A DNA stretch of 30,802 nt. Origin: a virus. The DNA lies in the IMG/VR virus record IMGVR_UViG_3300009365_000169, positions 1-30,802 of that record; one strand, 5' to 3'. Positions within the stretch are counted from its first letter, which is position 1. Every line of letters begins with the position of its first letter. Of the stretch, positions 14,437 through 20,003 are shown piece after piece. The notes under the pieces were generated by a model. The model did no database searches. It was not told the DNA's origin and worked only from the letters and a program-made list of their open reading frames with translations. Position numbers and translations under genes: made by a program.

Positions 14437-14663
14437 ATCTTTTTCTGATCGAAAAGCTTCCAAAAGCAATCGACACAATAAGTTTCCTGACAAATATTAT
14501 CGTCACGAAAATTTGCCCCCTTATCAAAACGCTTCAATGCGATTTCCTGATTTTCTCCACAATTATGCCCACAAGCTGAACACCTTGCAAGTGCATACCT
14601 CGCACAAGAAAAGCCTTTCTTTATCGCTGTTGAACTGAGTTTTTTACGATAAGTGAAGTCCAT
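14433..14663 (-). CDS. 76-aa Cys-rich (zinc) protein
   Basis: Cys pattern FSCARYALARCSACGHNCG followed about 30 residues later by ICQETYCVDCFW, giving at least two CxxC pairs and possible binding of two zinc ions. The N-terminus is basic. Starts 20 bp inside the end of the upstream gene. Its 3' end overlaps the -35 of the recombination promoter. Function unknown; zinc proteins of this size often contact nucleic acid. Confidence 0.6.
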   Translation of the reverse strand: MDFTYRKKLSSTAIKKGFSCARYALARCSACGHNCGENQEIALKRFDKGANFRDDNICQETYCVDCFWKLFDQKKI

Positions 14664-14955
14664 TCTTTTTTTTTAAAGCGTATAAAAACATTTTCAAGGA
14701 ACTCTGAGCAAAATCAAACCTTGTGATATTTTCATCAAATTTCACATTGAAACGCTCCATGTCCTTTCCGATTTCCATCAGGCTTTCGATATTATCCTTT
14801 TCAAAAGCTTCATTCATTCTCTCAAGAAAGCAGGTGATACATCTGATCTCATTTGTACACCTCGCCTGCCTTGAAAGAAACAAAGAGTGAAGAACGAACC
14901 CGACAACAATCAAAACAAAGAAAGCCTGAATGATAATAATTTCGATATTATTCAT
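14644..14955 (-). CDS. Small membrane protein
   Basis: 103 aa from ATG 14955 (overlaps the upstream TAA by 8 bp). The N-terminal hydrophobic segment spans about residues 3-27 (IEIIIIQAFFVLIVVGFVL). The remaining ~75 residues are helical with Cys at RCTNEIRCITC. Three successive genes here include two membrane proteins (this and 14948-15229), which may work together. Role unknown. Confidence 0.55.
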   Translation of the reverse strand: MNNIEIIIIQAFFVLIVVGFVLHSLFLSRQARCTNEIRCITCFLERMNEAFEKDNIESLMEIGKDMERFNVKFDENITRFDFAQSSLKMFLYALKKKNGLHLS

Positions 14956-15229
14956 TTGTAAGTTTTGAGAGGTCTGCATCTTGGTCTGTTGTCGTACAGT
15001 CCACATGAATCTTGCCGTTTTTTACAAAAATCTTATCGACGACACCACCGATTGATTTACAATTCTCAACAGCCTTTTCAACTTCGATCCTTGGAAGTTC
15101 GATCTGCTGAACACGATCCACCAAATCCTGAATACGGAAATGGAACAAAAACAAAGCGATCAGGATTGCACCAAAAATCATCATATCAACAAACGTTGTT
15201 GACTTCCATACTGGACATTTTTCTGTCAT
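14948..15229 (-). CDS. Small membrane protein
   Basis: 93 aa. Transmembrane helix about residues 14-32 (VDMMIFGAILIALFLFHF), then a short heptad helix (IQDLVDRVQQIELPRIEVEK) and a C-terminal domain with two Cys (ENCKSIGG, HVDCTT). Layout (TM, coiled coil, small outer domain) resembles the 14644-14955 neighbour. Family unknown. Confidence 0.55.
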   Translation of the reverse strand: MTEKCPVWKSTTFVDMMIFGAILIALFLFHFRIQDLVDRVQQIELPRIEVEKAVENCKSIGGVVDKIFVKNGKIHVDCTTTDQDADLSKLTNE

Positions 15230-15254
15230 TTTATATGAATTAAAAAATAAAAAA

Positions 15255-15797
15255 TTAAGTTATCTTCAATCGTTCGATCTGCTCAAGGTGTGCACCCTTC
15301 ACCTCTTTTCCTGATTTCAGTTCCTCTTTTACTTTTGCTTTCTTCTCAGAAACTTTGACCCTCTCTTTTGTCATTTCCTCTTTGATCATATCAAGTGTAC
15401 TTTCAAGTTCTGCTTTATATTCATCAGTTAAGATCAGCTTTGCAGGATTCTTTACGAACTTTGCCTTAAATAATGGTGTTTCGACTTCTCGCTGATTAAA
15501 AATAATCATGGCTTGTTTCATCAGGAATTCCATTCTTTTTGCAAGAGCCTGCTTCGTTGCTTTCAGTTCAGCAAGCCTTGTGATTTCCTGATCGATTGCA
15601 TGTGCATCAGAAAGCATGCTGTTTCTGATATGAGCGATTGACTCAAACTTTTTTTCTCTCAGGTCTTTCAGGTTGTCGAACTGTGCGATCCATTCCCCGA
15701 CAACATCTGGATCAGCTTCATCAAGCATTAATCCCTGCTCGGCAAGATTCCGCATCTCAGCACTGATTTCGTAAATTGTTAGACTCAGTTTATTCAT
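15255..15797 (-). CDS. Siphovirus Gp157-like protein
   Basis: 180 aa, helical. Has the family pattern: an N-terminal LTIYEISAEMRNL segment, a long helical middle ending RMEFLMKQAM, then a beta-type core (LFKAKFVKNPAKLILTDEYK) and the C-terminal DK/KVKEELKSGKEVKGAHLEQ. Gp157-family proteins are encoded in the early regions of many siphophages beside recombination genes; one report links the founding member to phage resistance, and the biochemical role is not clear. Position, upstream of the Rad52 operon, fits. Confidence 0.75.
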   Translation of the reverse strand: MNKLSLTIYEISAEMRNLAEQGLMLDEADPDVVGEWIAQFDNLKDLREKKFESIAHIRNSMLSDAHAIDQEITRLAELKATKQALAKRMEFLMKQAMIIFNQREVETPLFKAKFVKNPAKLILTDEYKAELESTLDMIKEEMTKERVKVSEKKAKVKEELKSGKEVKGAHLEQIERLKIT

Positions 15798-15802
15798 TTT
15801 GC

Positions 15803-15982
15803 TTATAAATTACTTTTTACTCCAAAGGTGAAAGCATCGACTGTTTGGTATTTGATTTTGTGACCCTCTTTTCTTGATAAAACGTATTTTTTGAGTTCAG
15901 GAATATATGATTTTTCATCATAACCTTGCGACTCAAGTTTCTTGATTTGTGCCTGTACGATCTCTCTTGGAACTTTATACAT
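15803..15982 (-). CDS. Hypothetical 59-aa protein
   Basis: Starts MYKVPREIVQAQ at ATG 15982, which overlaps the stop of the upstream gene by 8 bp (ATGTATAA). A helical, basic small protein (KKLESQGYDEKSYIPELKKYV). Ends 6 bp before the Gp157-like start. No domain recognised. Confidence 0.5.
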   Translation of the reverse strand: MYKVPREIVQAQIKKLESQGYDEKSYIPELKKYVLSRKEGHKIKYQTVDAFTFGVKSNL

Positions 15983-16295
15983 AAAATCTGGATTTATGAA
16001 ATCTTGCGAACCTCTCAGAAAATTCATCAAATAAAAAAACACGATGCTCATTTGTTCGGATATTGAACATGTGAACATGCCAATCAGGATCGACTCGCTC
16101 AAGAGATAAGAACCTGTATGTATCTCGTCTTAACTTATCTGATACTGGACATGTGTAATCGCCTTTTTTATCTTTATAATATTCACCAAAAACAGCATCT
16201 TTCAGGCGTTGCAGTTGTTTATGGAACTGCCTTGACCATGCAAGTTGACTCTCAGAAGGTAAAGTACAATCGGCACTCTCAGATGCTTTCGGCAT
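15975..16295 (-). CDS. Hypothetical 106-aa protein
   Basis: First gene of the operon to the Gp157-like gene; its promoter (16321-16348) gives a short leader of roughly 18 nt. The middle is Arg/Tyr-rich (DKLRRDTYRFLSLERVDPDW) and the end is basic and aromatic (ERFARFHKSRFYV). Possibly a nucleic acid binding protein; no family recognised. Confidence 0.5.
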   Translation of the reverse strand: MPKASESADCTLPSESQLAWSRQFHKQLQRLKDAVFGEYYKDKKGDYTCPVSDKLRRDTYRFLSLERVDPDWHVHMFNIRTNEHRVFLFDEFSERFARFHKSRFYV

Positions 16296-16320
16296 TTCTC
16301 AAAAGATAAGAAGTGTAAAG

Positions 16321-16348
16321 ATAATAAGAAGTTTGAAAACAAAGTCAA
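16321..16348 (-). promoter_or_regulatory. TTCAAA-type promoter for the 15975-16295 operon
   Basis: Minus strand: AAAGAT, TTGACT (16343-16348), 16-bp spacer ending TTTTCAAACTTCT, TATTAT (16321-16326). The start codon is 25 bp beyond the -10, so unlike its relatives this one leaves a short leader. Confidence 0.75.
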
Positions 16349-16359
16349 ATCTTTCTTGC

Positions 16360-16509
16360 TCAGTTTTTCTTGATCAAGAATCTGTTCGGCACAATCATTC
16401 TCACTTCAAAAAGATCTGTAATGTCCTTGTGGACTTGGTTCGCAGAGGTCACTTGAAACTTTTTCCCAAGCTTTGACTCAACGTACTTTTTCAGCTTTTC
16501 ATTTTCCAT
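16360..16509 (-). CDS. 49-aa basic protein
   Basis: Reads MENEKLKKYVESKLGKKFQ to RFLIKKN. Mixed charged, with a possible beta strand at the end (LFEVRMIVPNRFLI). It sits in the 12-bp-spaced series after the HNH gene. Its last codons include a 14-bp perfect palindrome (TTCTTGATCAAGAA, 16367-16380). Unknown function. Confidence 0.5.
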   Translation of the reverse strand: MENEKLKKYVESKLGKKFQVTSANQVHKDITDLFEVRMIVPNRFLIKKN

Positions 16510-16521
16510 GTTGTATAAAAA

Positions 16522-16875
16522 TTAAGAATTATGTAAATACCTGTGACATCTCCTGCAAAGTTCAATAAAATCAAGAGGTTTTGAGTAATCTTCATGGTGA
16601 CATTCTGTCGGAAATTCATAACAAATTTCGCAGATATTTCTTTTTTTTATCTTTCCTGTTTTGATTGCATAAGAGCAAGCCCCTTGTGCTTTTGACTTTT
16701 TCTTGAACTCCCCTTTGTCCTTTCTTTTTTGGTATGACTTTTTTCTGTACTCCCTTATTTTATCTGCATATTTTTTTTCATATTCCCTGTAATAATCTTT
16801 TCGCTTTTTTGTGTTCCTTTGTCTTTTTGCAAGCACTTTTACCTTTTCAGGATTTGCTCTTCTCCATGCCCTCAT
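16522..16875 (-). CDS. HNH endonuclease, free-standing
   Basis: 117 aa from ATG 16875 (MRAWRRANPEKVK). The start shared by such proteins and the hairpin at 16907-16933 both argue against the 168-aa reading further upstream. A long very basic helix (residues 5-65) precedes the nuclease: C82-x2-C85, then H93-H94 in TECHHEDY, then C107-x2-C110-H111. This matches HNH enzymes often found as mobile nucleases in phages. It is the first minus-strand gene left of the control region, so it may be regulated apart from the rest. Confidence 0.75.
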   Translation of the reverse strand: MRAWRRANPEKVKVLAKRQRNTKKRKDYYREYEKKYADKIREYRKKSYQKRKDKGEFKKKSKAQGACSYAIKTGKIKKRNICEICYEFPTECHHEDYSKPLDFIELCRRCHRYLHNS

Positions 16876-16906
16876 GTATTCATTCTTTTCAGTTTTCACA
16901 AAAAAC

Positions 16907-16935
16907 AATCCCGCCTTTTCATAAGGTGGGATTTT
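16907..16935. terminator. Hairpin with T-runs on both sides (possible bidirectional terminator)
   Basis: AATCCCGCC (16907-16915) pairs with GGTGGGATT (16925-16933) over a 9-base loop. A G-T pair forms only on the plus strand. On the minus strand the hairpin is followed by GTTTTTTG, on the plus strand by TTTTAC. It lies just before the plus-strand cassette. It could stop minus-strand transcripts from the regulator genes before the HNH gene, or act as a leader attenuator for the plus-strand genes. Confidence 0.5.
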
Positions 16936-16954
16936 ACTTCTTAATTTTAAAACC

Positions 16955-17197
16955 ATGAAAACTTTTATCATCAGAATCAAAGAACAGAAAGTCCCAGTAC
17001 TCGCAGAAAATGAAGAAACTGCGATCAAAAACGCTCAACAGATTTATGATGTTGATATCGCAAATCGACATGCTGAGTGGGAAGAAATCATAAGAGAAGA
17101 GCCAAGGGAAGAAAAAATGTTTTGTAAGTCCTGTGGAGTGATTTTGAATCCATTCTGCCTTGGAAGTGGTTTCTGCCAAGAGGACTGTAAAGTTTGA
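16955..17197 (+). CDS. 80-aa protein with C-terminal zinc motif
   Basis: One of four plus-strand genes. N-terminus IIRIKEQKVPVLAENEETAIKN has the look of a small beta-alpha domain. The C-terminus carries C-x2-C and C-x6-C-x3-C: KMFCKSCGVILNPFCLGSGFCQEDC, a likely zinc ribbon. The start follows CTTCTTAATTTTAAAACC, almost the same leader as the next gene. Function unknown; opposite orientation suggests a separately controlled (early or lysogeny-like) unit. Confidence 0.6.
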   Translation: MKTFIIRIKEQKVPVLAENEETAIKNAQQIYDVDIANRHAEWEEIIREEPREEKMFCKSCGVILNPFCLGSGFCQEDCKV

Positions 17198-17241
17198 AGA
17201 GGAAACTGAACTTATTAATTCACTTTCTTAATTTTTACACC

Positions 17242-17445
17242 ATGAAAACCAAATGTTTTACTTACTGCGGAACAGAAATTACAAAGATTGATATGATCGA
17301 TCTTGAGAAAGATGAAGCTGATTATTGGCGAGCAGGTGACAACAGAGTATTCAAAGGGTATTTTTCACAAATCAGAGCCGACGGTGGACAGAAAGACATA
17401 ATCAGGTTCGCAAGGGAATGTGAAGCAAAGATTTATAACGAATAA
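17242..17445 (+). CDS. 67-aa protein of the plus-strand cassette
   Basis: Starts MKTKCFTYCGTEI at ATG 17242; the frame runs further up, but the start is fixed by the repeated leader element (ACTTTCTTAATTTTTACACC before ATGAAAAC). Mixed alpha/beta with acidic centre (DLEKDEADYWRAGD). The plus-strand gene upstream ends 44 bp earlier, the next starts 2 bp after. Function unknown. Confidence 0.55.
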   Translation: MKTKCFTYCGTEITKIDMIDLEKDEADYWRAGDNRVFKGYFSQIRADGGQKDIIRFARECEAKIYNE

Positions 17446-17447
17446 AA

Positions 17448-17636
17448 ATGATTGATTCCTTGATTATCGCTTTCGAAAAAAGTGTCGAAAAAAATGGAGA
17501 TATTCCATTGACCACCTCTCACATGCTGAACCTGCTGAAAAAGACAAAAGAGCATCAGGATCGTGAAACAAGACATGATGAACTTGAAGACCTGCGAGCA
17601 GAATATGATGCAGAAAGTTATGGCTGTCGTGACTGA
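17448..17636 (+). CDS. 62-aa acidic protein of the plus-strand cassette
   Basis: ATG follows the previous stop by two bases (TAA AA ATG). Helical, acidic C-terminal half (DRETRHDELEDLRAEYDAES). It converges on the HTH gene and the two stop regions overlap by 19 bp. The last codons contain the repeat GTGACTGAACCC. Family unknown. Confidence 0.55.
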   Translation: MIDSLIIAFEKSVEKNGDIPLTTSHMLNLLKKTKEHQDRETRHDELEDLRAEYDAESYGCRD

Positions 17637-17866
17637 ACCCTTTTTTTTGCACGATCAGAATCAAAGAACTCTGTCGCTTCAAAAGGTTTCTTTTCGATAC
17701 GCTTGATCAATTCATTAAAAATCAAAAGAGTTTCTTTATACGGAACTCGATTGTTTTTTCTCCACTCGAAAATTGTTGCACTTGATTTCAGGTTCAATTC
17801 TCGTGCAAGGATTGATGGAGTAAATCGATGCTCTTGCATCCATTCGTTTAAGTCACGTTTGCCCAT
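17618..17866 (-). CDS. Helix-turn-helix regulator (repressor-like)
   Basis: 82 aa. Residues about 1-60 form an XRE-like HTH: LNEWMQEHRFTPSILARELNLKSSATIFEWRKNNRVPYKETLLIF, with the recognition helix at the SSATIFEW stretch. Small phage repressors and Cro proteins have this size and layout. It starts 19 bp inside the end of the wHTH gene, so the two regulators are co-translated. It is a candidate binder of the TTCAAAG spacer element or of the 17-nt repeats, but that is inference. Confidence 0.65.
   Translation of the reverse strand: MGKRDLNEWMQEHRFTPSILARELNLKSSATIFEWRKNNRVPYKETLLIFNELIKRIEKKPFEATEFFDSDRAKKRVQSRQP
17629..17645. repeat. 17-bp repeat, copy 1 (with copy 2 at 18164-18180)
   Basis: GTGACTGAACCCTTTTT here and at 18164-18180, in the same orientation 535 bp apart. 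The flanks are also similar (CTGTCGTGACT versus CGTTGTGACT). Copy 1 spans the stop of the plus-strand 17448 gene and of the HTH gene; copy 2 is inside the wHTH gene. May be a duplicated operator. Confidence 0.5.
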
Positions 17867-18216
17867 TTCAATATTAAGTAAATTCCAGTGATGAAAAGAA
17901 TTGCAATCAGGCTGTATTTATAATTTGTGACAATTATTTCAAGCTTTCTCAGGTGATAAAGTTGCTTCGTTGGCTTTGGAACTTTTTTTCTGTTTATCTC
18001 TTTCAAAGCCTTTCGCCTGTTCTCAACTGTTTCAATTAAGTAATACCTTGCCTGTCCATTCTTATTTATTCGCTCCGTTTGAATCCTGATCTTTCGCCTG
18101 TGCTTCAAAGTCGAAATAACAGCCGAAGGATTCTTTGCACCAAACCCAAGCATTTCAGGCGTTGTGACTGAACCCTTTTTGAAAAGTGTTTGTAAAATTC
18201 TTGTTTGACAATCCAT
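17848..18216 (-). CDS. Winged-helix-like DNA-binding protein with C-terminal membrane segment
   Basis: 122 aa from ATG 18216 (MDCQTRILQTLF). Residues 1-65 look like a winged helix: ILQTLFKKGSVTTPEMLGFGAKNPSAVISTLKHRRKIRIQTER, followed by a wing strand ARYYLIET. The C-terminus has a hydrophobic helix (about residues 100-117, SLIAILFITGIYLIL), so it may be membrane tethered. Such a tethered regulator could sense something at the membrane. A promoter with the TTTCAAA block lies upstream, the -10 ending 11 bp before ATG. It is the first gene of a two-regulator operon. Confidence 0.6.
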   Translation of the reverse strand: MDCQTRILQTLFKKGSVTTPEMLGFGAKNPSAVISTLKHRRKIRIQTERINKNGQARYYLIETVENRRKALKEINRKKVPKPTKQLYHLRKLEIIVTNYKYSLIAILFITGIYLILKWANVT

Positions 18217-18227
18217 TTCACTTCGGA

Positions 18228-18256
18228 ACATTACAGAGTTTGAAAGAAAAAGCAAA
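18228..18256 (-). promoter_or_regulatory. Weaker TTCAAA-type promoter for the regulator genes
   Basis: Minus strand: TTTGCT (18251-18256), 17 bp containing CTTTCAAACTCTG, TAATGT (18228-18233). The spacer block and the A-run upstream match the other family members; the -35 and -10 boxes are weaker. Confidence 0.5.
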
Positions 18257-18302
18257 ACTTTTTTCGTTCAACTTCATTCTGTTTTTTGTCAACGGATTTT
18301 TG

Positions 18303-18331
18303 TTGACTTCTCATTCTGGAAAAATTACATT
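18303..18331 (+). promoter_or_regulatory. Plus-strand promoter for the candidate RNA
   Basis: TTGACT (18303-18308), 17 bp, TACATT (18326-18331). The predicted start, about 18338, coincides with the first base of the GCAACGCC stem of the RNA described below. Confidence 0.5.
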
Positions 18332-18337
18332 GACTTC

Positions 18338-18424
18338 GCAACGCCTTTTTGTGAAACTCAACTCAAAAGAACTTCGATTCACATTGTTTGAGCTTCGTGG
18401 GTGTTGCACGGAGTTCTTTTTTTT
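18338..18424 (+). ncRNA. Candidate small RNA with predicted pseudoknot and terminator
   Basis: Two helices interleave. Helix A: GCAACGCC (18338-18345) with GGTGTTGC (18400-18407). Helix B: AAAAGAACTTCG (18365-18376) with CGGAGTTCTTTT (18409-18420). A third pair, TGTGAA with TTCACA, fits inside. Each main helix contains one G-U pair that is lost on the minus strand, which points to plus-strand RNA. Helix B runs into eight T (18417-18424), so it is also an intrinsic terminator. Together with a promoter whose start site falls on helix A, this forms a complete transcription unit of about 87 nt. No known RNA family is recognised. Confidence 0.55.
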
Positions 18425-18454
18425 ATTTATGATTTATGGTTCGTTGGCTTTAAT

Positions 18455-18593
18455 CTCTCCAAGATACTGGATGAATTGAAGCTGACAAAGCGTGAATCAA
18501 TACGCTTTCCAAGAGAGTTCGACTGAAACAGAGCTGATCGCTGGCTGTTTCGACTGAACTGCGTGACCATCATATCACGGGACAAACCAGCGA
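18455..18593. other. Structured element with hairpins and a second potential pseudoknot
   Basis: This part of the 640-bp gene-free region (18257-18894) holds: a 7-bp hairpin (AAAGCGT 18487-18493 / ACGCTTT 18502-18508); a 7+4-bp stem (GAAACAG 18525-18531 / CTGTTTC 18545-18551, and GTTC / GAAC); a 5-bp hairpin (CGTGA 18562-18566 / TCACG 18575-18579); and TCGCTGG (18538-18544), inside the loop of the long stem, which can pair with CCAGCGA (18587-18593). TTCGACTGAA occurs twice. All pairs are Watson-Crick, so the strand cannot be told. It could be RNA or a DNA element such as an origin. An open frame across it on the minus strand does not look like protein. Confidence 0.45.
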
Positions 18594-18608
18594 CAGGCGG
18601 ACACCAAA

Positions 18609-18636
18609 CGGATACCTTCCTTGAAACGACCGTCAA
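18609..18636 (-). promoter_or_regulatory. Possible TTCAA-type promoter reading into the structured element
   Basis: Minus strand: TTGACG (18631-18636), 16 bp with GTTTCAAGG, TATCCG (18609-18614). The -10 is poor. A start near 18602 would lie just before the CGCTGG-containing structure. Confidence 0.3.
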
Positions 18637-18729
18637 GATTTACTTGATCAAGATTGCTCTTTTACATTTCACCTTTTGAAAGAAAGCACAGATTCGTCAA
18701 ATTGCGAAGTCATGCTTTTTGAAGGTGCC

Positions 18730-18762
18730 AAAAAAAAAGAAAAAAAAATTTAAAAAAAATTT
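18730..18762. other. A-tract block, possible unwinding element
   Basis: Nine A, G, nine A, TTT, eight A, TTT in a row, the most A/T-rich stretch in the window. With the stem-loops just to its left and diverging transcription around it, it could be part of a replication origin; no iteron set with even spacing is visible, so this is a guess. The rest of 18640-18894 shows only a CTTGATCAAG palindrome (18643-18652). Confidence 0.3.
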
Positions 18763-18894
18763 ACTCTTTGTTTTCCAAGAGGACAAAAGCCCAGTGCGTT
18801 TCCAGCCGTTTTCCTCTTTGAAATAACCATTAATTGCCAGTTCTTTTTTTTTTAAAACAATCTTCTTCGGTTGTTATCTTAACCACCCTTTAAA

Positions 18895-19062
18895 ATGATA
18901 ACTTATCAGTTAAGAACCTCAGAACAAAGTGATCCGATTGACTTCGACGATGTTCTGAAATTAAGCAAGTTCCTGATTTCACACTTTCAACAGAACCCAG
19001 AATGTGACCACATCTTGATCAGGCACAAAGATAATACTCTGAACTTTGAGAAGAAAAGATGA
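18895..19062 (+). CDS. 55-aa acidic protein, plus strand
   Basis: Reads MITYQLRTSEQSD to LNFEKKR. A beta-strand start, a helix (DDVLKLSKFLISHFQQN) and a final HILIRHKDNTL strand make a compact small fold. The gene is just upstream of and convergent with 19064-19351, with one base between the stops. It follows a T-rich leader (TTATCTTAACCACCC). No family recognised, but composition and position are gene-like. Confidence 0.5.
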   Translation: MITYQLRTSEQSDPIDFDDVLKLSKFLISHFQQNPECDHILIRHKDNTLNFEKKR

Positions 19063-19063
19063 A

Positions 19064-19351
19064 TCAATAAGTACACTCACCATCGAACTTATTCACAACA
19101 TGAGAAATTCCTTTCAAATACCCCTGCATGTATGCAATCTCTTCCCCAGCGTTTTCATAATCTGTTTCATAACAATAACATTCCAGATAATGCCATGCAT
19201 CTTGCTCTGTTTCTGAATCCTCAGAAAAAGAATCATATTCACCGACTGAATCAAGTTCCCCATCATTAAGCATCTTAATAAGCTTTTTAACGCACTTTTT
19301 ATGCTGATCGTCATACAATGAATTCAGTTTCTTTTTTTCAGCTTTATTCAT
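19064..19351 (-). CDS. 95-aa acidic protein, last gene of the rightward block
   Basis: Strongly acidic centre (GEYDSFSEDSETEQDAWHY) with Cys/Tyr (LECYCYETDYEN) and a helix with GEEIAYMQGYLKGISHVV, a pattern reminiscent of the small-gene cluster at 7.7-8.2 kb. Acidic small phage proteins can mimic DNA, but I have no specific match. It has its own leaderless promoter and lies downstream of the lysis genes. Confidence 0.55.
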   Translation of the reverse strand: MNKAEKKKLNSLYDDQHKKCVKKLIKMLNDGELDSVGEYDSFSEDSETEQDAWHYLECYCYETDYENAGEEIAYMQGYLKGISHVVNKFDGECTY

Positions 19352-19357
19352 GTAAAA

Positions 19358-19386
19358 TGTATACTGGACATTGAAAGAAAGGTCAA
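19358..19386 (-). promoter_or_regulatory. TTCAA-type leaderless promoter for 19064-19351
   Basis: Minus strand: AAAAGAT, TTGACC (19381-19386), 17 bp with CTTTCAATGTCC, TATACA (19358-19363), then TTTTAC and ATG 19351. The -35 shares bases with the stop codon of the 28-aa peptide gene. Confidence 0.7.
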
Positions 19387-19469
19387 ATCTTTTCAGAAAA
19401 AAAGATCAGCCAAATCCAAGCTGAAATAATGCTCACAAGCCATACTCGGATGAAAATTTGCTCTCTCAT
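19383..19469 (-). CDS. 28-aa single-span membrane peptide
   Basis: MREQIFIRVWLVSIIS and then AWIWLIFFSEKI: essentially one transmembrane helix with charged ends. Its ATG overlaps the stop of the previous peptide (ATGA). With holin, endolysin and the 23-aa peptide it forms a four-gene lysis block. Tiny coupled membrane peptides in this position could be accessory lysis proteins (antiholin- or spanin-like in role), but no lipobox is present. Not proven to be translated. Confidence 0.45.
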   Translation of the reverse strand: MREQIFIRVWLVSIISAWIWLIFFSEKI

Positions 19470-19537
19470 AAGGACATGGAAAAAAACAAGATAAGAATGA
19501 TACAGAGCCAAAAGTATAAAAAGTGTTCTTCTTTCAT
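19466..19537 (-). CDS. 23-aa membrane peptide
   Basis: MKEEHFLYFWLCIILILFF and SMSL: a short acidic head followed by a hydrophobic helix. Starts one base after the endolysin stop (TAA A ATG) and ends in an ATGA overlap. The exact packing between endolysin and the 28-aa frame is the main support. Possible accessory lysis peptide. Confidence 0.45.
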   Translation of the reverse strand: MKEEHFLYFWLCIILILFFSMSL

Positions 19538-19538
19538 T

Positions 19539-19988
19539 TTAATAAAGTTCCAGATGCCCCTTATCTTTAAAGTTTTTAAATCTGTTGCCCCAGAACAGCC
19601 CCTCACGTTCTGCAAGCCTGCCGAAAATATGAAATCCAACAAAACAAGTCCAGTCGGCTTTTCCTGTTGACCGCCTGATCATTACAAAATCAAGAGCAGA
19701 AGATAATCCATGTTCATTTGCCTGATGCCGTGATTTCAGGATCACACCATCTTTATATGTGACATGCGGAATTCTGCCATGCTTTGAATCATATTTCTGA
19801 AAAATCTTTCCATCTTTTTCATACCGACTTTTCCAAAATAAACGTCGCTGTTCATCATCTGATCTGAGTACGCAGGTCAATCGCACTTTCCAAATCTTAT
19901 GTGCCCATTTTCTTTTGAAGAAAGCACGTTTTGTCCTGACGTACTTTTTTTGCAGTTCGATTTCTGCAAAATCAATTTTGTTTGTCAT
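19539..19988 (-). CDS. Endolysin, M15-type peptidase
   Basis: 149 aa with the fold pattern of peptidase M15 (VanY/L-alanyl-D-glutamate type): R42 in LRS and Q47 of the substrate strand, then H93 and D100 in NEHGLSSALDF (H-x6-D), and H145 with E147 in GHLEL at the very end. These are the zinc ligands and the catalytic acid. The enzyme cuts peptidoglycan cross-bridges or stems to release phage. No signal peptide, so it depends on the holin next door (15 bp upstream). No separate cell-wall-binding domain. Confidence 0.8.
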   Translation of the reverse strand: MTNKIDFAEIELQKKYVRTKRAFFKRKWAHKIWKVRLTCVLRSDDEQRRLFWKSRYEKDGKIFQKYDSKHGRIPHVTYKDGVILKSRHQANEHGLSSALDFVMIRRSTGKADWTCFVGFHIFGRLAEREGLFWGNRFKNFKDKGHLELY

Positions 19989-20003
19989 GGTTTATTTCAA
20001 CAG

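Noticed and set aside
16876-17028. N-terminal extension of the HNH gene to 168 codons
   Set aside because: The extra part is antisense to the plus-strand 16955 gene and crosses the terminator-like hairpin; MRAWRRANPEKV is a typical HNH beginning.
18427-18636. 69-codon open frame on the minus strand
   Set aside because: Composition is not protein-like for this phage and it lies over the stem-rich element; no coupled start or promoter points to it.
16367-18652. CTTGATCAAG palindrome at 16369-16378 and 18643-18652 as an operator pair
   Set aside because: GATC-centred palindromes are very common in this sequence and the first copy lies in codons of a gene.
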